Below are positions 38,825 through 49,447 of a DNA stretch of 64,000 nucleotides, one piece after another (position 1 is the first letter of the stretch; every line of letters starts with the position of its first letter). The notes beneath the pieces are model-generated. The model did not search any database. It saw only the letters and a list, made by a program, of their open reading frames with translations, and was not told where the DNA came from. A program made the translations under genes and the position numbers. This DNA comes from Fusarium oxysporum f. sp. lycopersici 4287 (lineage: Eukaryota > Ascomycota > Sordariomycetes > Hypocreales > Nectriaceae). The stretch lies in contig NC_030993.1 in the NCBI RefSeq assembly GCF_000149955.1, forward strand, positions 1,030,068-1,094,067. Direction: 5' to 3'.

Positions 38825-41350
38825 TTAGTTGGCCCGAATAACAAGCTTCGAGAGGAACTTGTTGGACAGGGAGTCGAAGTCGTAGCGGTCAAACTTTGAC
38901 TCCTTGCGGGTACGAAGATAAGCCTCTGTGATGGTCGTTAGTACGCGATATATGAACAATACTGTCAAGGTGTACATACCGTGCTTGATGACATGCTGTC
39001 TCACTTCAGTCATGGCCTCGCAGACCGAGGTGTTGTTGTGGAGGAGGTGGCCATGCTTGCGTGTGTCCCAGTCGGTGAAGGCAGGGAGCTTCTGGGAAAT
39101 GGCGTGGAAAAGACCCACAATAACACCAACAGGTGTTGTCTCCATATCAGTGCAGAACTTATTGACGGCAACAGGGTCGGGGACTCGGTAGTGGCAATCG
39201 AACTGCATCTCCTCCCAGACGGCAAGGAGGATGGAGGCAATCATGAAGATGGTAGGCCAGTTCTTCATCTTCTCACCACTGTAGACACCAGAGTACAGGG
39301 CAGAGAGCTCCTCGAGGATATCCTTCTGCAACTCACGCCACATGTCGGCGAGGGCACACTTGATCTGGAAGTTGATCATGACGGGGGCGACAGTACGACC
39401 GTAGTACTTGGAGTCCTCATCGTCGATCTGACCGTCGAGGTCAACCTCAGATCCCTGGTTCTCAACCATGGTGATGTGCATGGTGAGGTTGTAGGCAAGG
39501 ACCAGCTTAAGCGACTTTCGGATAACAGGCATCTTCTCCTTGACATAGTAGCGGTGAGCGGTCTTAAGGATCTCGGTGATAAAAGGTGTACCCTCGAAAT
39601 GGTCGTCAATGAAGTCTTCGAAAGGACCATCAATGTGCTTGTCAAGATACTCAGAGAGTGCATCAAGACGAATACCCTCAGCACCAACGTCAAGCTTCTC
39701 AGTGCGGGTCTCGAAGTCAATGGGCTCCTGGTCGGTAAGTGTGGACTCGACCCAGTCAACCGAGAAGCAGCTGTCATCGGCAACGAAGACCTCACGAACC
39801 ATAACGGGGAGCGCAAAACCGTAACCGTGGGTGATCCACATAAGGGTCTCCTTCTGGGCGAAACCCTTGACGTTGTAGACCGAGACACCACGGTCCATGT
39901 GTCGCTCGTAGTCGGCCTTCCAGTCCTTCATGAAGTAACCAATATCCTTGATGTCGATACGAGTGCAAGGAACTTGCCAGAGACGGGCGTGAGAAGGCTG
40001 GCAACCAGCACAGGGCTCACCCTTATCGCAAGTCTTCTTGAGGAATTTGCATCGGAGACAAGCTCGCAATTTTCTGATCTCACTAGCCTGCTTTCTCTGC
40101 TCAGGTAGAAGAGGTCCCTTTCTGCGGCCAACCTTCTTCTCAACGGTACCATCCTTCTTGCCATTGGAAATACGTCGAACAACATTCTTTGTAGTGCTCT
40201 TAGCAATGGGGCTCTTCCGAGGACCCGAGTTTCGGCGGGTAGTGCTGCTAGAAGATGGGGAGACAGATCCGGCACCACTGCCGGGGCTATGACGGCTCGA
40301 AGAGGGTTCAGACTTGATAGGGACGGTGGCGACAGCGGTGGCAGCGACAGTGTTGGTAGCGACAGGCTCATGGGTATGTGTGTGAGTGTGAGCGTGGTTG
40401 TGATTGTGGCCATCGTTGCTGAAGCAGTTGCGGTGGTTACCAGCATCGACATAGCCGTCAGACTCGGGAGAGAAAGGAGAGTAAGGGAAAGGCGCAATCT
40501 CTTCGAAGCTTCCAAACTCCATGGAATTAGCGCCATCGGATGAATCGGAATTGGTTCTCAAGTGGAGAGTTTGGGAAGGGTTGAAGATAGCAGCGCCCTG
40601 CGCGTGAGCTTGTTGGAACTGATCAAAGTTGGGCTGATTCCAATCCACCATGGCCCAGCCCTCGCCCGAGGATGAGGGAAGAGACAAAACCTCGAGGTAT
40701 GTACCGGTAGGCGAGTTGCTTCCGACGCTATCAAGACGAGGTAATCCATCCATCTGCAGAGTATTTTGGAATTCCTGCCAGTCCCCCATTCCGGTGTTGG
40801 GCCATACGGCTTGTGTGTGGTCGTCCATTGGCAGTCCGTTGAATGTTGATTCGAGGAGATTGGCCTGAAGAGCAGCCTGTGTAGTCGCGGGAAGATAATC
40901 AAGGGGGTTGGTCGGCTGGAAGTTTGCAGGGAAGGCATTGAAGCTCATGAGGGCAGCATCTTGGATGAACTGTGTCATATCAGCAGCAGCGAGGTGCTGC
41001 TGTTGCTGTTGCTGTTGCTGAAGGGCCCAATCCGTCAAGGGGTTCACACTTTGCTGAAAAGGCGATTGTTGTAGCGGCGAGTGCTGGCTATGAGGACTGG
41101 CGGATTGAGATGGAGGAGAGGACTGGTGCTCCTCCGGGCTCATGGAGGCATAGCCATGAGAGTTGTTTGAAGACATATCGAGGGGAACAGCCCAGTGTCG
41201 GGCGTCCTGGGGCATGATGTTTGAAGCAGCCGAAGGACTCGAATGGGTCGTGGCTGTCGAGTACGTTTGGTAAGCAGCGCGATTTCGAGTATCGAAGGTC
41301 GTCAAGTCGAGATAGGCATCACCCCCGCCGTTGTTGAAGTCGTAAGTCAT
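38825..41350 (-). CDS. Zn2Cys6 (fungal binuclear cluster) transcription regulator
   Basis: Probable DNA-binding regulator; target genes unknown. Minus-strand exons 41350-38980 and 38925-38825 give 823 aa. The frame upstream of ATG 41350 is open but is leader-like and starts outside any family block. N-terminal 400 residues are low complexity: poly-Gln (ALQQQQQQQQ), Ser/Pro/Gln tracts, and a His-rich repeat (HNHNHAHTHTHTHE). Zinc cluster at about 431-463: CLRCKFLKKTCDKGEPCAGC followed by the sixth Cys 11 residues later, preceded by a basic KKVGRRKGPLLPEQRK region. The C-terminal 350 residues are conserved-looking globular sequence rather than the usual fungal-TF middle homology region. The terminal intron (38979-38926, TACTAAC branch) is 54 nt, a multiple of three, and stop-free. 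Confidence 0.92.
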   Translation of the reverse strand: MTYDFNNGGGDAYLDLTTFDTRNRAAYQTYSTATTHSSPSAASNIMPQDARHWAVPLDMSSNNSHGYASMSPEEHQSSPPSQSASPHSQHSPLQQSPFQQSVNPLTDWALQQQQQQQQHLAAADMTQFIQDAALMSFNAFPANFQPTNPLDYLPATTQAALQANLLESTFNGLPMDDHTQAVWPNTGMGDWQEFQNTLQMDGLPRLDSVGSNSPTGTYLEVLSLPSSSGEGWAMVDWNQPNFDQFQQAHAQGAAIFNPSQTLHLRTNSDSSDGANSMEFGSFEEIAPFPYSPFSPESDGYVDAGNHRNCFSNDGHNHNHAHTHTHTHEPVATNTVAATAVATVPIKSEPSSSRHSPGSGAGSVSPSSSSTTRRNSGPRKSPIAKSTTKNVVRRISNGKKDGTVEKKVGRRKGPLLPEQRKQASEIRKLRACLRCKFLKKTCDKGEPCAGCQPSHARLWQVPCTRIDIKDIGYFMKDWKADYERHMDRGVSVYNVKGFAQKETLMWITHGYGFALPVMVREVFVADDSCFSVDWVESTLTDQEPIDFETRTEKLDVGAEGIRLDALSEYLDKHIDGPFEDFIDDHFEGTPFITEILKTAHRYYVKEKMPVIRKSLKLVLAYNLTMHITMVENQGSEVDLDGQIDDEDSKYYGRTVAPVMINFQIKCALADMWRELQKDILEELSALYSGVYSGEKMKNWPTIFMIASILLAVWEEMQFDCHYRVPDPVAVNKFCTDMETTPVGVIVGLFHAISQKLPAFTDWDTRKHGHLLHNNTSVCEAMTEVRQHVIKHGMYTLTVLFIYRVLTTITEAYLRTRKESKFDRYDFDSLSNKFLSKLVIRAN

Positions 41351-44300
41351 TCTGGGCAAAAAACAGAAGGGGAGCGGAGTAGGAAAAGGCGGATGATCGA
41401 TAATATTGTAGGAACTGAGCGGACGACACCGCTCTTTCGTGAAGTCCCTTGTTGAGGTGAAGGGAGGAGGTCTGAGGTTTTGGAGCAGCTGGAGAAGGAG
41501 AGGGACTGCTGGAGAAGGCTCAACGGCGGGTAGATCATGGGTTAGCCTCGCTGCTGTGGGCGGTTTGTCGATGGGGGAAGAAGCGGTGAAGCCGTCGGAA
41601 CATGCAGCCAATGGCCAAGCCACCTGAGATGGAGGCGCCCACCCACTAGAGTGGCCGCTACATAAGCCTATCCGCTGGCGGCGTCCGCGCCAGTGAAGAG
41701 CACACGACCCGCTATGGATCGCATGGATCCCGCACCTCACAGGCTCACATCCCGGGAACCCTTACTGTACTGGCTGTTCTGCTGCAACCCTCCTGCGCCT
41801 CTTCTGGGGTGTTGGACATTGACCAATTGTGGAAGTGGGATCGATGGCATGACAGAACCTGGTTCATCTGTTAAGGATCCCTCGTTGGTGCCATGTAAAC
41901 ACAAACAGGTTTACCCCGAGCCGGGTCTAGCCAACCACCTTAGTAGCCGCGGCCGCCGCCATCGCTCGAAAGCCATGATCCAAGGTTTCGGTTGTCAGAA
42001 ACTCAGTCTGTAATCAGAAGTCAGTCAAAAAATTCCGAGTACAGACCCTTATCTCGGTGATCATGCTGTTTTTTGCTGTCTATACCACCCTCAGCTCTAC
42101 CATATGTCGCTCTGTGATTCTGCGATAAAATACCGTAGCATATCGATTCCCTCATGGTGTAAAATGAATTCTGTCTCCTCACCAGACCCCGATCCAGTCG
42201 AAACTCGATAGACTTCCCATGAATCAAGGACTCGACCTATCACCAGTGATTAAGGCCCTAGTCAGGACCCGAAGGGCCCATAATCTAGCCATCCTTCTCC
42301 GCCAGCATAGTAGCTTATAGGCTATGGTATACTATTTTTCACTTGGCTGTCCGCTTGTCAGAGAATCACGATACGTAGCGGGTCTGTTGTGCCAGCAGAT
42401 CCATTGTGGCCATAAATCGTGCATGAAATCCAGGTACCCAGTTGTCTATGTTCCTGAGAGGGTGACTGGCCTACGATTCTAGTTGATAGATGCGAATTTT
42501 CTAATATCGATATCTTCTGAGCGCTCTGTGATCTCTGTGATCCAAAGATGAGGTTGTTTAGTCAATGTCGTGATAAGATTCAGATCTGCTTGACTTGCGC
42601 CATCTTATTTCTCTAGTCCCAACCTTGTATTAATTGAGGCCACCCCACCGAGGCCCTTCAAGTGTCAAAAAAGGGCCCGGACCGGGTATGATACAGTGCA
42701 TTTGGCGCTTCAGAAGTTTCATTCCGACTAACTTTGGCTGGAATACAGTGTGTTCTCAGACTGTCTACGAGCTCGATAATCTGTCATCCTTTGCCATCCC
42801 ACCAGCTCATCTTGCAGCAAAGCATCGTTACAGCACAGCATTGTTGGTGGTTGCATTGCTGCAATGCAAGCAAATGGACTTATAGTGGCAATGACGAGAT
42901 AAGTACCAGTAGGATTCACACATCACGAAATGTCCATCTGGCCAATCCCCTTCACTTCTTGTCCTCCTGCATATTATTACCTATCCCGTTCGCCTGCACG
43001 TCGTGCATCTCGATACTCCACCGTCTGCTACTATGTGGTGCAGTTGCAGTTCTGCCATAGCCTAGACAGCACAGCAGAACTCGCCGCTCGCCCACTCCGA
43101 GATCAAGTCAAATCTGAAGACATCGCCGAGGCCTGCAGGTCATTCTCAACCTGTATAGGATGGACAGTACGGCGGTAAGCCACATGCTGATGGTAACACA
43201 ACTATGGCGGCATGGCCCTTTCAAAATGTCTCGAGGCTTGGAATGCTGCACCATAATCCTGCACGTGCGATAGTTTGACTTGCTTTGTACCCCCGGTACT
43301 AAGGTATGAGTTGTACGGTCCGAGCCATGTCACGCATTACATTGTCTGAGTGACGAGTCTCGGGATTTTGACGGCCTTTACCAAAAGAATGAAGAAGAGA
43401 AACCGCATTGGCTGGGCAGACGAAGCAAGTTGCCACAAAGCATCAGATGTTCATTTGGCTGCTTGGGCGGTAAAACTCCAAGATGGATCATCTTCAGCCG
43501 TCTCACCAACCTAGGCAATGGACCGAGAGCCATTACAACCCTTTGCCATGGACACGGCCTCACTGTTTACAAGAGGACAAGTCCAGCGCCAGCTTCGCCG
43601 AAACACTAACCCTTCAAGACTGAGACCCGGACTCCACCTCAGGGTCTTGCAAGGGCTGGCTGGTTTAGTTAAGCTGTCGATCCCCTCAAACACCCCATTT
43701 GGCTGTCTGGTGTGGTGGTGATTGCCAGCGAACAACGTCCAGGATCAGTGCAGAAACATCTCCATTTAGGACATCACAGCCAATAGATAACCGGCATTTA
43801 GCAGAATCTGGTTTATGATGCTCTCGGGAGGTGCACGATATGCCCCGCGAACTTGAGTTAATGCGGCAAATCGTTCGTCAGCTTTTCAGTTCCCATTCAA
43901 CCTCGTGATTCGTCGTTTATTTGCGGATAGCTGATGTGGTTGATCACGATTAAGAGCGTCCATCATTGTCCATTGATTTCTAGGCATGTTGCTTCCACAT
44001 ACAATGTTTGGCTGGGCTGATGAAGTCGCTGTGATTGAGATGAGAATGTATAATTGGTGTTGGGTACATCTCCATTGATGTCGATATTTCGCTCATTAGG
44101 CTTTCAATAGTCGTTGACGCATACCATACGTGCTTCCTCAACTGACCAGGCTACCCCAGGCTTGCATTGGCGAAGGCATAACATCACAATGCTGAAAGCA
44201 GAGAATCGTCAATCGTCGATCCAGTGATCAATTGCATTGATAGCAAACAAGATCAGAAGCCTTGCAAGCCTTGGTTTCTATTTAGTGTCTTAACTAGTAA

Positions 44301-47300
44301 TTTCTGCACGGCAAGTATGTAAAGCATCAGGGCGAGCGAGAAGTCCACTTCAGGCTATCAGCGATCTTGATCTAGCCTGGCCATCTCCCGCGTTAGGCGT
44401 GCATACATAGATATATCGATCATGGAGGAGACAAGGAACTACCGGCGATACAAGTGTATCAGGGCAATACACAGCCTGATGTTGTGTCTTCTCAGCCACG
44501 TAAAGACGCTGGCCAGCCTCTCCAGAGTAATGAAGCAAAGGCTATATGGTGTCTGTGTGCAATGTTTCTCAAGCTTAGTAGTAGCACGAGGCCTCAAGAC
44601 ATGGCGCACTGTCTTCTCTGCGACCTGCGGCCAGACCACAACGCACGTTCATGCTGGGAGGTGGGCAGTGATGTCAGAAGCTCCCTCGAGAGAGCGGGAT
44701 GAGACAATATCTAACACTAACACACTAAGATTCCGAATCTCATGAACTCGAGGGAATGTAAGCTGACATGCTCCGTATCAACCTCTGACTTCCCCCTGAT
44801 ACAGCTTCCTTAGCTGATTCTTGATGTGTTGACCGCATCTGATGCTACAACCAGGGTTCTCTTCAACACCCTGGCTATTCTCCGTGTGCACGTCTCATAT
44901 TGTGGTAGTGCCCCCTTTGGTACGTCTCTATATTGAGTCTAGTCCCAGATGAATCTGCGGCCTTATTCACGGAGAATCGATGATGCGTGGTGTAGCGACG
45001 GCGTCTCTGATAATTCATGCGGATTAACTAGTTTTGTTTCTCAACAGAATAGCACGAGTCAGGACGTTTGAGAGCAAGGCGCGCGCCAACACTTAATCGG
45101 CTCATCCAATGATCAGACTCTGTAGGGCCGAACAGGTTATCAAGGCAAATGGCATGTTGTTCACGATTGGTCTGGCCAACGCAAAGGGTTAACAGATGTA
45201 GCCATAGTTGGTAGCTGTCCGTAGTAGCCGCATCGTATCTCCCGGTAGTTCCACAGTCGATGGATTCGATGCGCCGGCTATTGGCAACTCTGTTGCCATC
45301 AGACCATTTTTGACGCAGGGGTAGATTTTGACGCTCATCAGAGCAGGGGATAATCTTCGGCGGTGAAGATTTTGACCAAACACTGATGAAGAAACGACTC
45401 CATTCCTCGATCCGGATTCTAATTCAGGAGGCTTCAATCAATACTGCCGCTTATCGTGTTGTCTCTCTCTTTTTACCTTTCATCTGGCTGGCCGAGAATA
45501 TGGATATCGGCCCCCGACACTCCGCTTCACCTCCACAACATCTCCGAGCCGATCGCTCCCCGCCATGGGCCGTGGGGACGCAAGGAACGCGGAATTCCTA
45601 ATTAATCCCTCCTCTGTAACATCTGGTCTCATCTTCGTGGCCCTTAGACCATCGCGGGTGCGCACTATCAAAATGTCGTGGCCACGTCGATCTGTCGTAT
45701 AGTTAGTTACGAGGGGCTGCAGTTTGTGTTCACCTGCACCGGCTAAGGATCAATCCGGTGCAGTCTGTATTAGTGGCCATAAGCTGGTCACGCAGCTGTG
45801 AGAAATGAAACCAAAAAGATAAACTATCATCATCCTTCATTCCTGAGGCCAACATCCGAGGTTTGTGCCAAGTATCTCACATCATGGCGGTGGTTTCTCG
45901 CACGTAGAACGTCAAGTTCGTCCTTGATCTTTAACCGTTGTACGAGAAACACTGAGTAGTCTCACTAGTACTACTCGATCAATGCTATGTCGTCAGATTC
46001 TGCAGTTACACTCAAGATCACCAGTTGTCGTGCAAGTGTGGCCGTTGGTCACCTTAACTGTTGATTGACAACTCACAACTGCTCCACCTCAAGATATAAT
46101 ATCTCCTTACTACACTATCAACATCTTCATCGTGGTGTTACAGTCTGCATAGTATCGGCTTTCATTCATCAAGTTGGATGATATTCTGCAGGTAAACCCA
46201 AGGCACCTTGGCTCCTGTCTTCATTGCCTTCGGGCAGCTCTGCAGCTGTTCACCTAGGATGATAGGCTGAGCCCCACGCATGCATGTATATGATGTAGAG
46301 CCAGATTATGTAGCTAATAATGGTTCTTTGGGGACATATGCATGTATGTGTTGTTACATGCATCTTGGTCTGGAACCTTCCAATCGCTTTGTGTTTGGCA
46401 CAGCAGTTTGCTCGAGTCCGAAGTCGTCGAAAGACTGTGACTCATACTTGGCTTGCTATGAAGTTGATGCATTCCCTCCGAGAACGTCCTCAACTACATG
46501 CCTTTGAGTGGCTTGACTCTCATGGTATGAGGCGCAGCTATGTAATAATTAGGAATCACGCTGATGGTATCATGTCAAGGTGTATTATTCGCCTGAGGCT
46601 CACTACGGCCGGAGCAGGACACATCGACTTCAGGTTTATATCATTGTTCCATCTAATCTACAGAATACCTCGACTGAGGACAAGTGGTTTTGTTGCCAAG
46701 TTTCACTGTGTTTGTAATATGTCACTCAAAACATACTCGAGCCGTGTCACTTTGATGTTTGCCACTAAGTCTTCTAAGAGGAGTTCCAGTAATAGGACTT
46801 GCAGATTCTATACACGTTTCTTCACAATCAAATATTACCCGGAACCACATAGTATGGCAGTCTATATGGTAGCATGCACTTCGCAAACAGAGAACGTATT
46901 AGATTTATGACATTGCCAATATACTTTTACATCGTACTGCACTGTGCCAGCGACTATCATCGAATATCGGGGGGGGGGGGGGGGAAGATCATTGAGACGT
47001 GCAAACTGGTATCTTGAAAGGGTCATAATCATTAAATGTTGCAATTCATCACTCTACCGGTCAACGGAGAGACTTGTTTGCAGGCTCCAGGTTGCAACTG
47101 ATCGTCACATACCTAAATCGTGTTGCTTCACCACAGACCTTTTGGTATCGCAGATTCAAGCTAGATAATACGCAAGGATATATTCAGTGATCATATGGAA
47201 TATCCCTAAACTTGTTGGTTTCGCTTTTCTCGATTTATATCTTCTTGCAAGAGGGGAACAGAAACATACAAGTGCTGGATGTATCAATTGTCTTTTACGT

Positions 47301-47736
47301 TATAAAAGGATCGCCACGCAAATAAGCTATATTAAAGTCATTCAATATCAGGTTCACATGCTACCAAGATTAAGTCTGTGTTCACCGACGAGTTATTCAG
47401 GAATAAACATCTGAAATCATGAAATAACTCATTTACCATTAAGATCGACTATGGGGTATATAAACGCAACCGGATAGAAACAACAAACCTGCTGGCTGAT
47501 CATGAATAGCAGTGAGACTTTTGAGAACCATCAGCGTGCAAGACCGACAACTGATTGACATGAGCATATGAGAGACATGTTAGAAGAGGGAGAAAATACT
47601 TGCCCTACAGGGCTTTGAGGATCCTGCAATCATCAGCCAGGACAGAAGAAATGTGTTGACAAATCTCAAAGTAGACAACAAACCTCAGTTGAGGTCTTTG
47701 TTAAGGTTGTTCTAGCTCTGTCCTTACATAGGACTC
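41351..47736. other. 6.4-kb gene-poor region
   Basis: Begins with the promoter and CT-rich leader of the Zn2Cys6 gene (to about 41,700). The rest has only short frames with no family resemblance; the longest ATG/near-ATG frame (46320-46910) does not look like protein. Base composition is not strikingly AT-rich, so it is not an obvious RIP-mutated repeat. A run of 16 G lies at 46969-46984. No tRNA or transposon terminal repeats seen by eye. Confidence 0.4.
46969..46984 (+). repeat. homopolymer G16
   Basis: Sixteen consecutive G on the plus strand in non-coding sequence. Unusual length for this kind of genome; prone to slippage and sequencing error. Confidence 0.9.
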
Positions 47737-48816
47737 TTACTGTCCCAAGATTCGGCGCACGCCATAGCATTGATGTGCATGCTCAGCGAATCCTTCTGTG
47801 GACCATAGACGAGTCAACAGCGCAAGAAGAGGTCGATAAGGCCCAACATCCACAGGCACAAGCTCGGAAAGCGTACTCTGGGGAAGCACGCCTTGCATGT
47901 AGTGGCTATAAGTGACAAGGCAGCCCTGGCAAAGGACACCTTTATCAGTGCCAGCATCTGAGAGGGATGGGAAACGGATGGAAGCCATTCCGCCAAAGTC
48001 ATCCTCTACAACCTCGGCCTTTCTTGGTAGTCTTGAGAGATCGCAGCCTGGAGGATCTAAAGGAGCCTCATGGAAGTGCCTGAATATTGCAGCATCTTTC
48101 ATGGACGTTCTCCCGGGACGATATGTTGGCCTCAGTCTGGTCAGCTTCTCTGCCGAGCCATGTATCTCTAGGGCAAGCTCCTTTGCTTGCTTGACGCTGA
48201 CAAGGCGTTCAGCCTGCTTATGCACGAATTGGAACCTCAGACCAAAGGTGCCAGGAACGCTGTGCATAACAGGAATGCGTTGGAGATCATGGTCAGTGAG
48301 ACTAAAGCACTCCTTCGCCATAGCCGGAGACGTCATCCGGAGAGCCTGGTTCTCATAGAGGCACTCAAAACAAACCCTCTCACAGGTTGGCAGGAAGAGA
48401 AACCCCCCAAAAGCGAGACACGAGACACATTTGCTCTGCCGGAGAGCAGAATGAAGCAAGGTAGCAGGATGGTAGCTCAAAAGATGAGTCTGTCCCAATA
48501 CAGCCAAAGCCTCGGGAGCATGTTGGACCGTCTCCCAATACACCGGCAGGTCCTCAATCACATCCTTTCCTAGAAGAGAAACCCTCGACAGGCGGGACAG
48601 AGATTGGAAGTCGAGGAGATCAAGCACAGACAATAGAAGCTCTGCGGGGAGACAATCCAATTGGCCTAGAGAAGAAGCCAGAAGTCGTGGCTGGTTGGAG
48701 ATGGATGTAGTGGATGGGAGCAATCGATTCCGGTTGGGTACATAGCGAATCATGCCCTTGAACTCTGATTCCTCGGTACGGGTGAACTGTTGGAGGACGT
48801 TGCAGTGTGTAGCCAT
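47737..48816 (-). CDS. F-box domain protein
   Basis: Likely substrate adaptor of an SCF ubiquitin ligase; the target is unknown. Single-exon frame of 359 aa with ATG at 48816. F-box-like segment at about residues 53-95: LDCLPAELLLSVLDLLDFQSL, then SRLSRVSLLGKDVIEDLPVYW. The remaining sequence has several Cys (CVSCLAFGGFLFLPTCERVCFECL, possible metal-binding knuckle at about 130-155) and no recognisable WD40 or LRR repeats. This layout (F-box plus Cys-rich patch plus variable C-terminus) is common among expanded fungal F-box families. No introns were seen. It sits isolated between gene-poor stretches. Confidence 0.88.
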   Translation of the reverse strand: MATHCNVLQQFTRTEESEFKGMIRYVPNRNRLLPSTTSISNQPRLLASSLGQLDCLPAELLLSVLDLLDFQSLSRLSRVSLLGKDVIEDLPVYWETVQHAPEALAVLGQTHLLSYHPATLLHSALRQSKCVSCLAFGGFLFLPTCERVCFECLYENQALRMTSPAMAKECFSLTDHDLQRIPVMHSVPGTFGLRFQFVHKQAERLVSVKQAKELALEIHGSAEKLTRLRPTYRPGRTSMKDAAIFRHFHEAPLDPPGCDLSRLPRKAEVVEDDFGGMASIRFPSLSDAGTDKGVLCQGCLVTYSHYMQGVLPQSTLSELVPVDVGPYRPLLALLTRLWSTEGFAEHAHQCYGVRRILGQ

Positions 48817-49239
48817 GGCGTGTTATTAAACAATATGTGAGAGTGTAGTTAAGTTATACGACAAAGTTGGAAATCTTTCCGCACAATGATGCAAAGAAGA
48901 ACAAAAATTATAGAAGGACACTAACTTAGTAGACGAATGGACGACACTAGGCTTATAGGTTAGAAGAGAAAAGCGGTAAAATAGTTGCACGAGTGAGTGC
49001 TCTTAGACCTCTCGAGAAAGGCCGAGGTTACAGGCTGTGTAGAGACTGACTCAGCAGAGTGAACCGCTCAGATTCCAGGATTTAACACAGAAAAAGCAAA
49101 CTTGGAGTCTAGGGATATTGCTTGGACTGGACGGATACGCACAGCTGGGTGGGCTTTCCCTGCATGGGCATCAATTAAGCGCGGGGTCTGATGTGGTGTT
49201 GGGGGCACTAAAATAAGTGAGGCTCTGATCTTGATGGAG

Positions 49240-49246
49240 TATAAAT
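49240..49246 (+). promoter_or_regulatory. TATA box of a possible small plus-strand gene
   Basis: TATAAAT followed 60-110 bases later by a strongly pyrimidine-rich leader (TTCTTTTCTTTCTCTCATAC), then an ATG in good context (ACCATG) at 49370. This arrangement matches highly expressed fungal promoters. Confidence 0.4.
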
Positions 49247-49369
49247 CCGATTTTCTACAACCTCACAACTACCAAGCTGTTTGATACAGCTAGCGCTATA
49301 TCCTATACTCTGGTTCTTTTCTTTCTCTCATACTCAACACATCTCTTGCTTGTTTTTATGACAGATACC

Positions 49370-49447
49370 ATGAGCTGTCTACTCCAAGGTCCTTGTCTCG
49401 GCTATGTACCATGGATGATATCGTGCATATGCCCCGGACCGGTTTGA
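49370..49447 (+). CDS. possible 25-aa Cys-containing peptide
   Basis: ATG-to-TGA frame of 25 codons encoding a peptide with four Cys (begins MSCLLQGPC, ends CICPGPV). The only support is its place directly after a TATA box and leader. It could equally be a uORF, a first exon, or chance within a non-coding transcript. No function is suggested. Confidence 0.2.
   Translation: MSCLLQGPCLGYVPWMISCICPGPV

Noticed and set aside
38981..40108. 375-codon open frame on the plus strand
   Set aside because: Exact antisense shadow of the Zn2Cys6 regulator, with Leu/Val/Glu-rich content typical of antisense reading.
46320..46910. 196-codon open frame on the plus strand
   Set aside because: Irregular composition rich in Cys, His and Met, no domain, no splice or leader context; probably chance.
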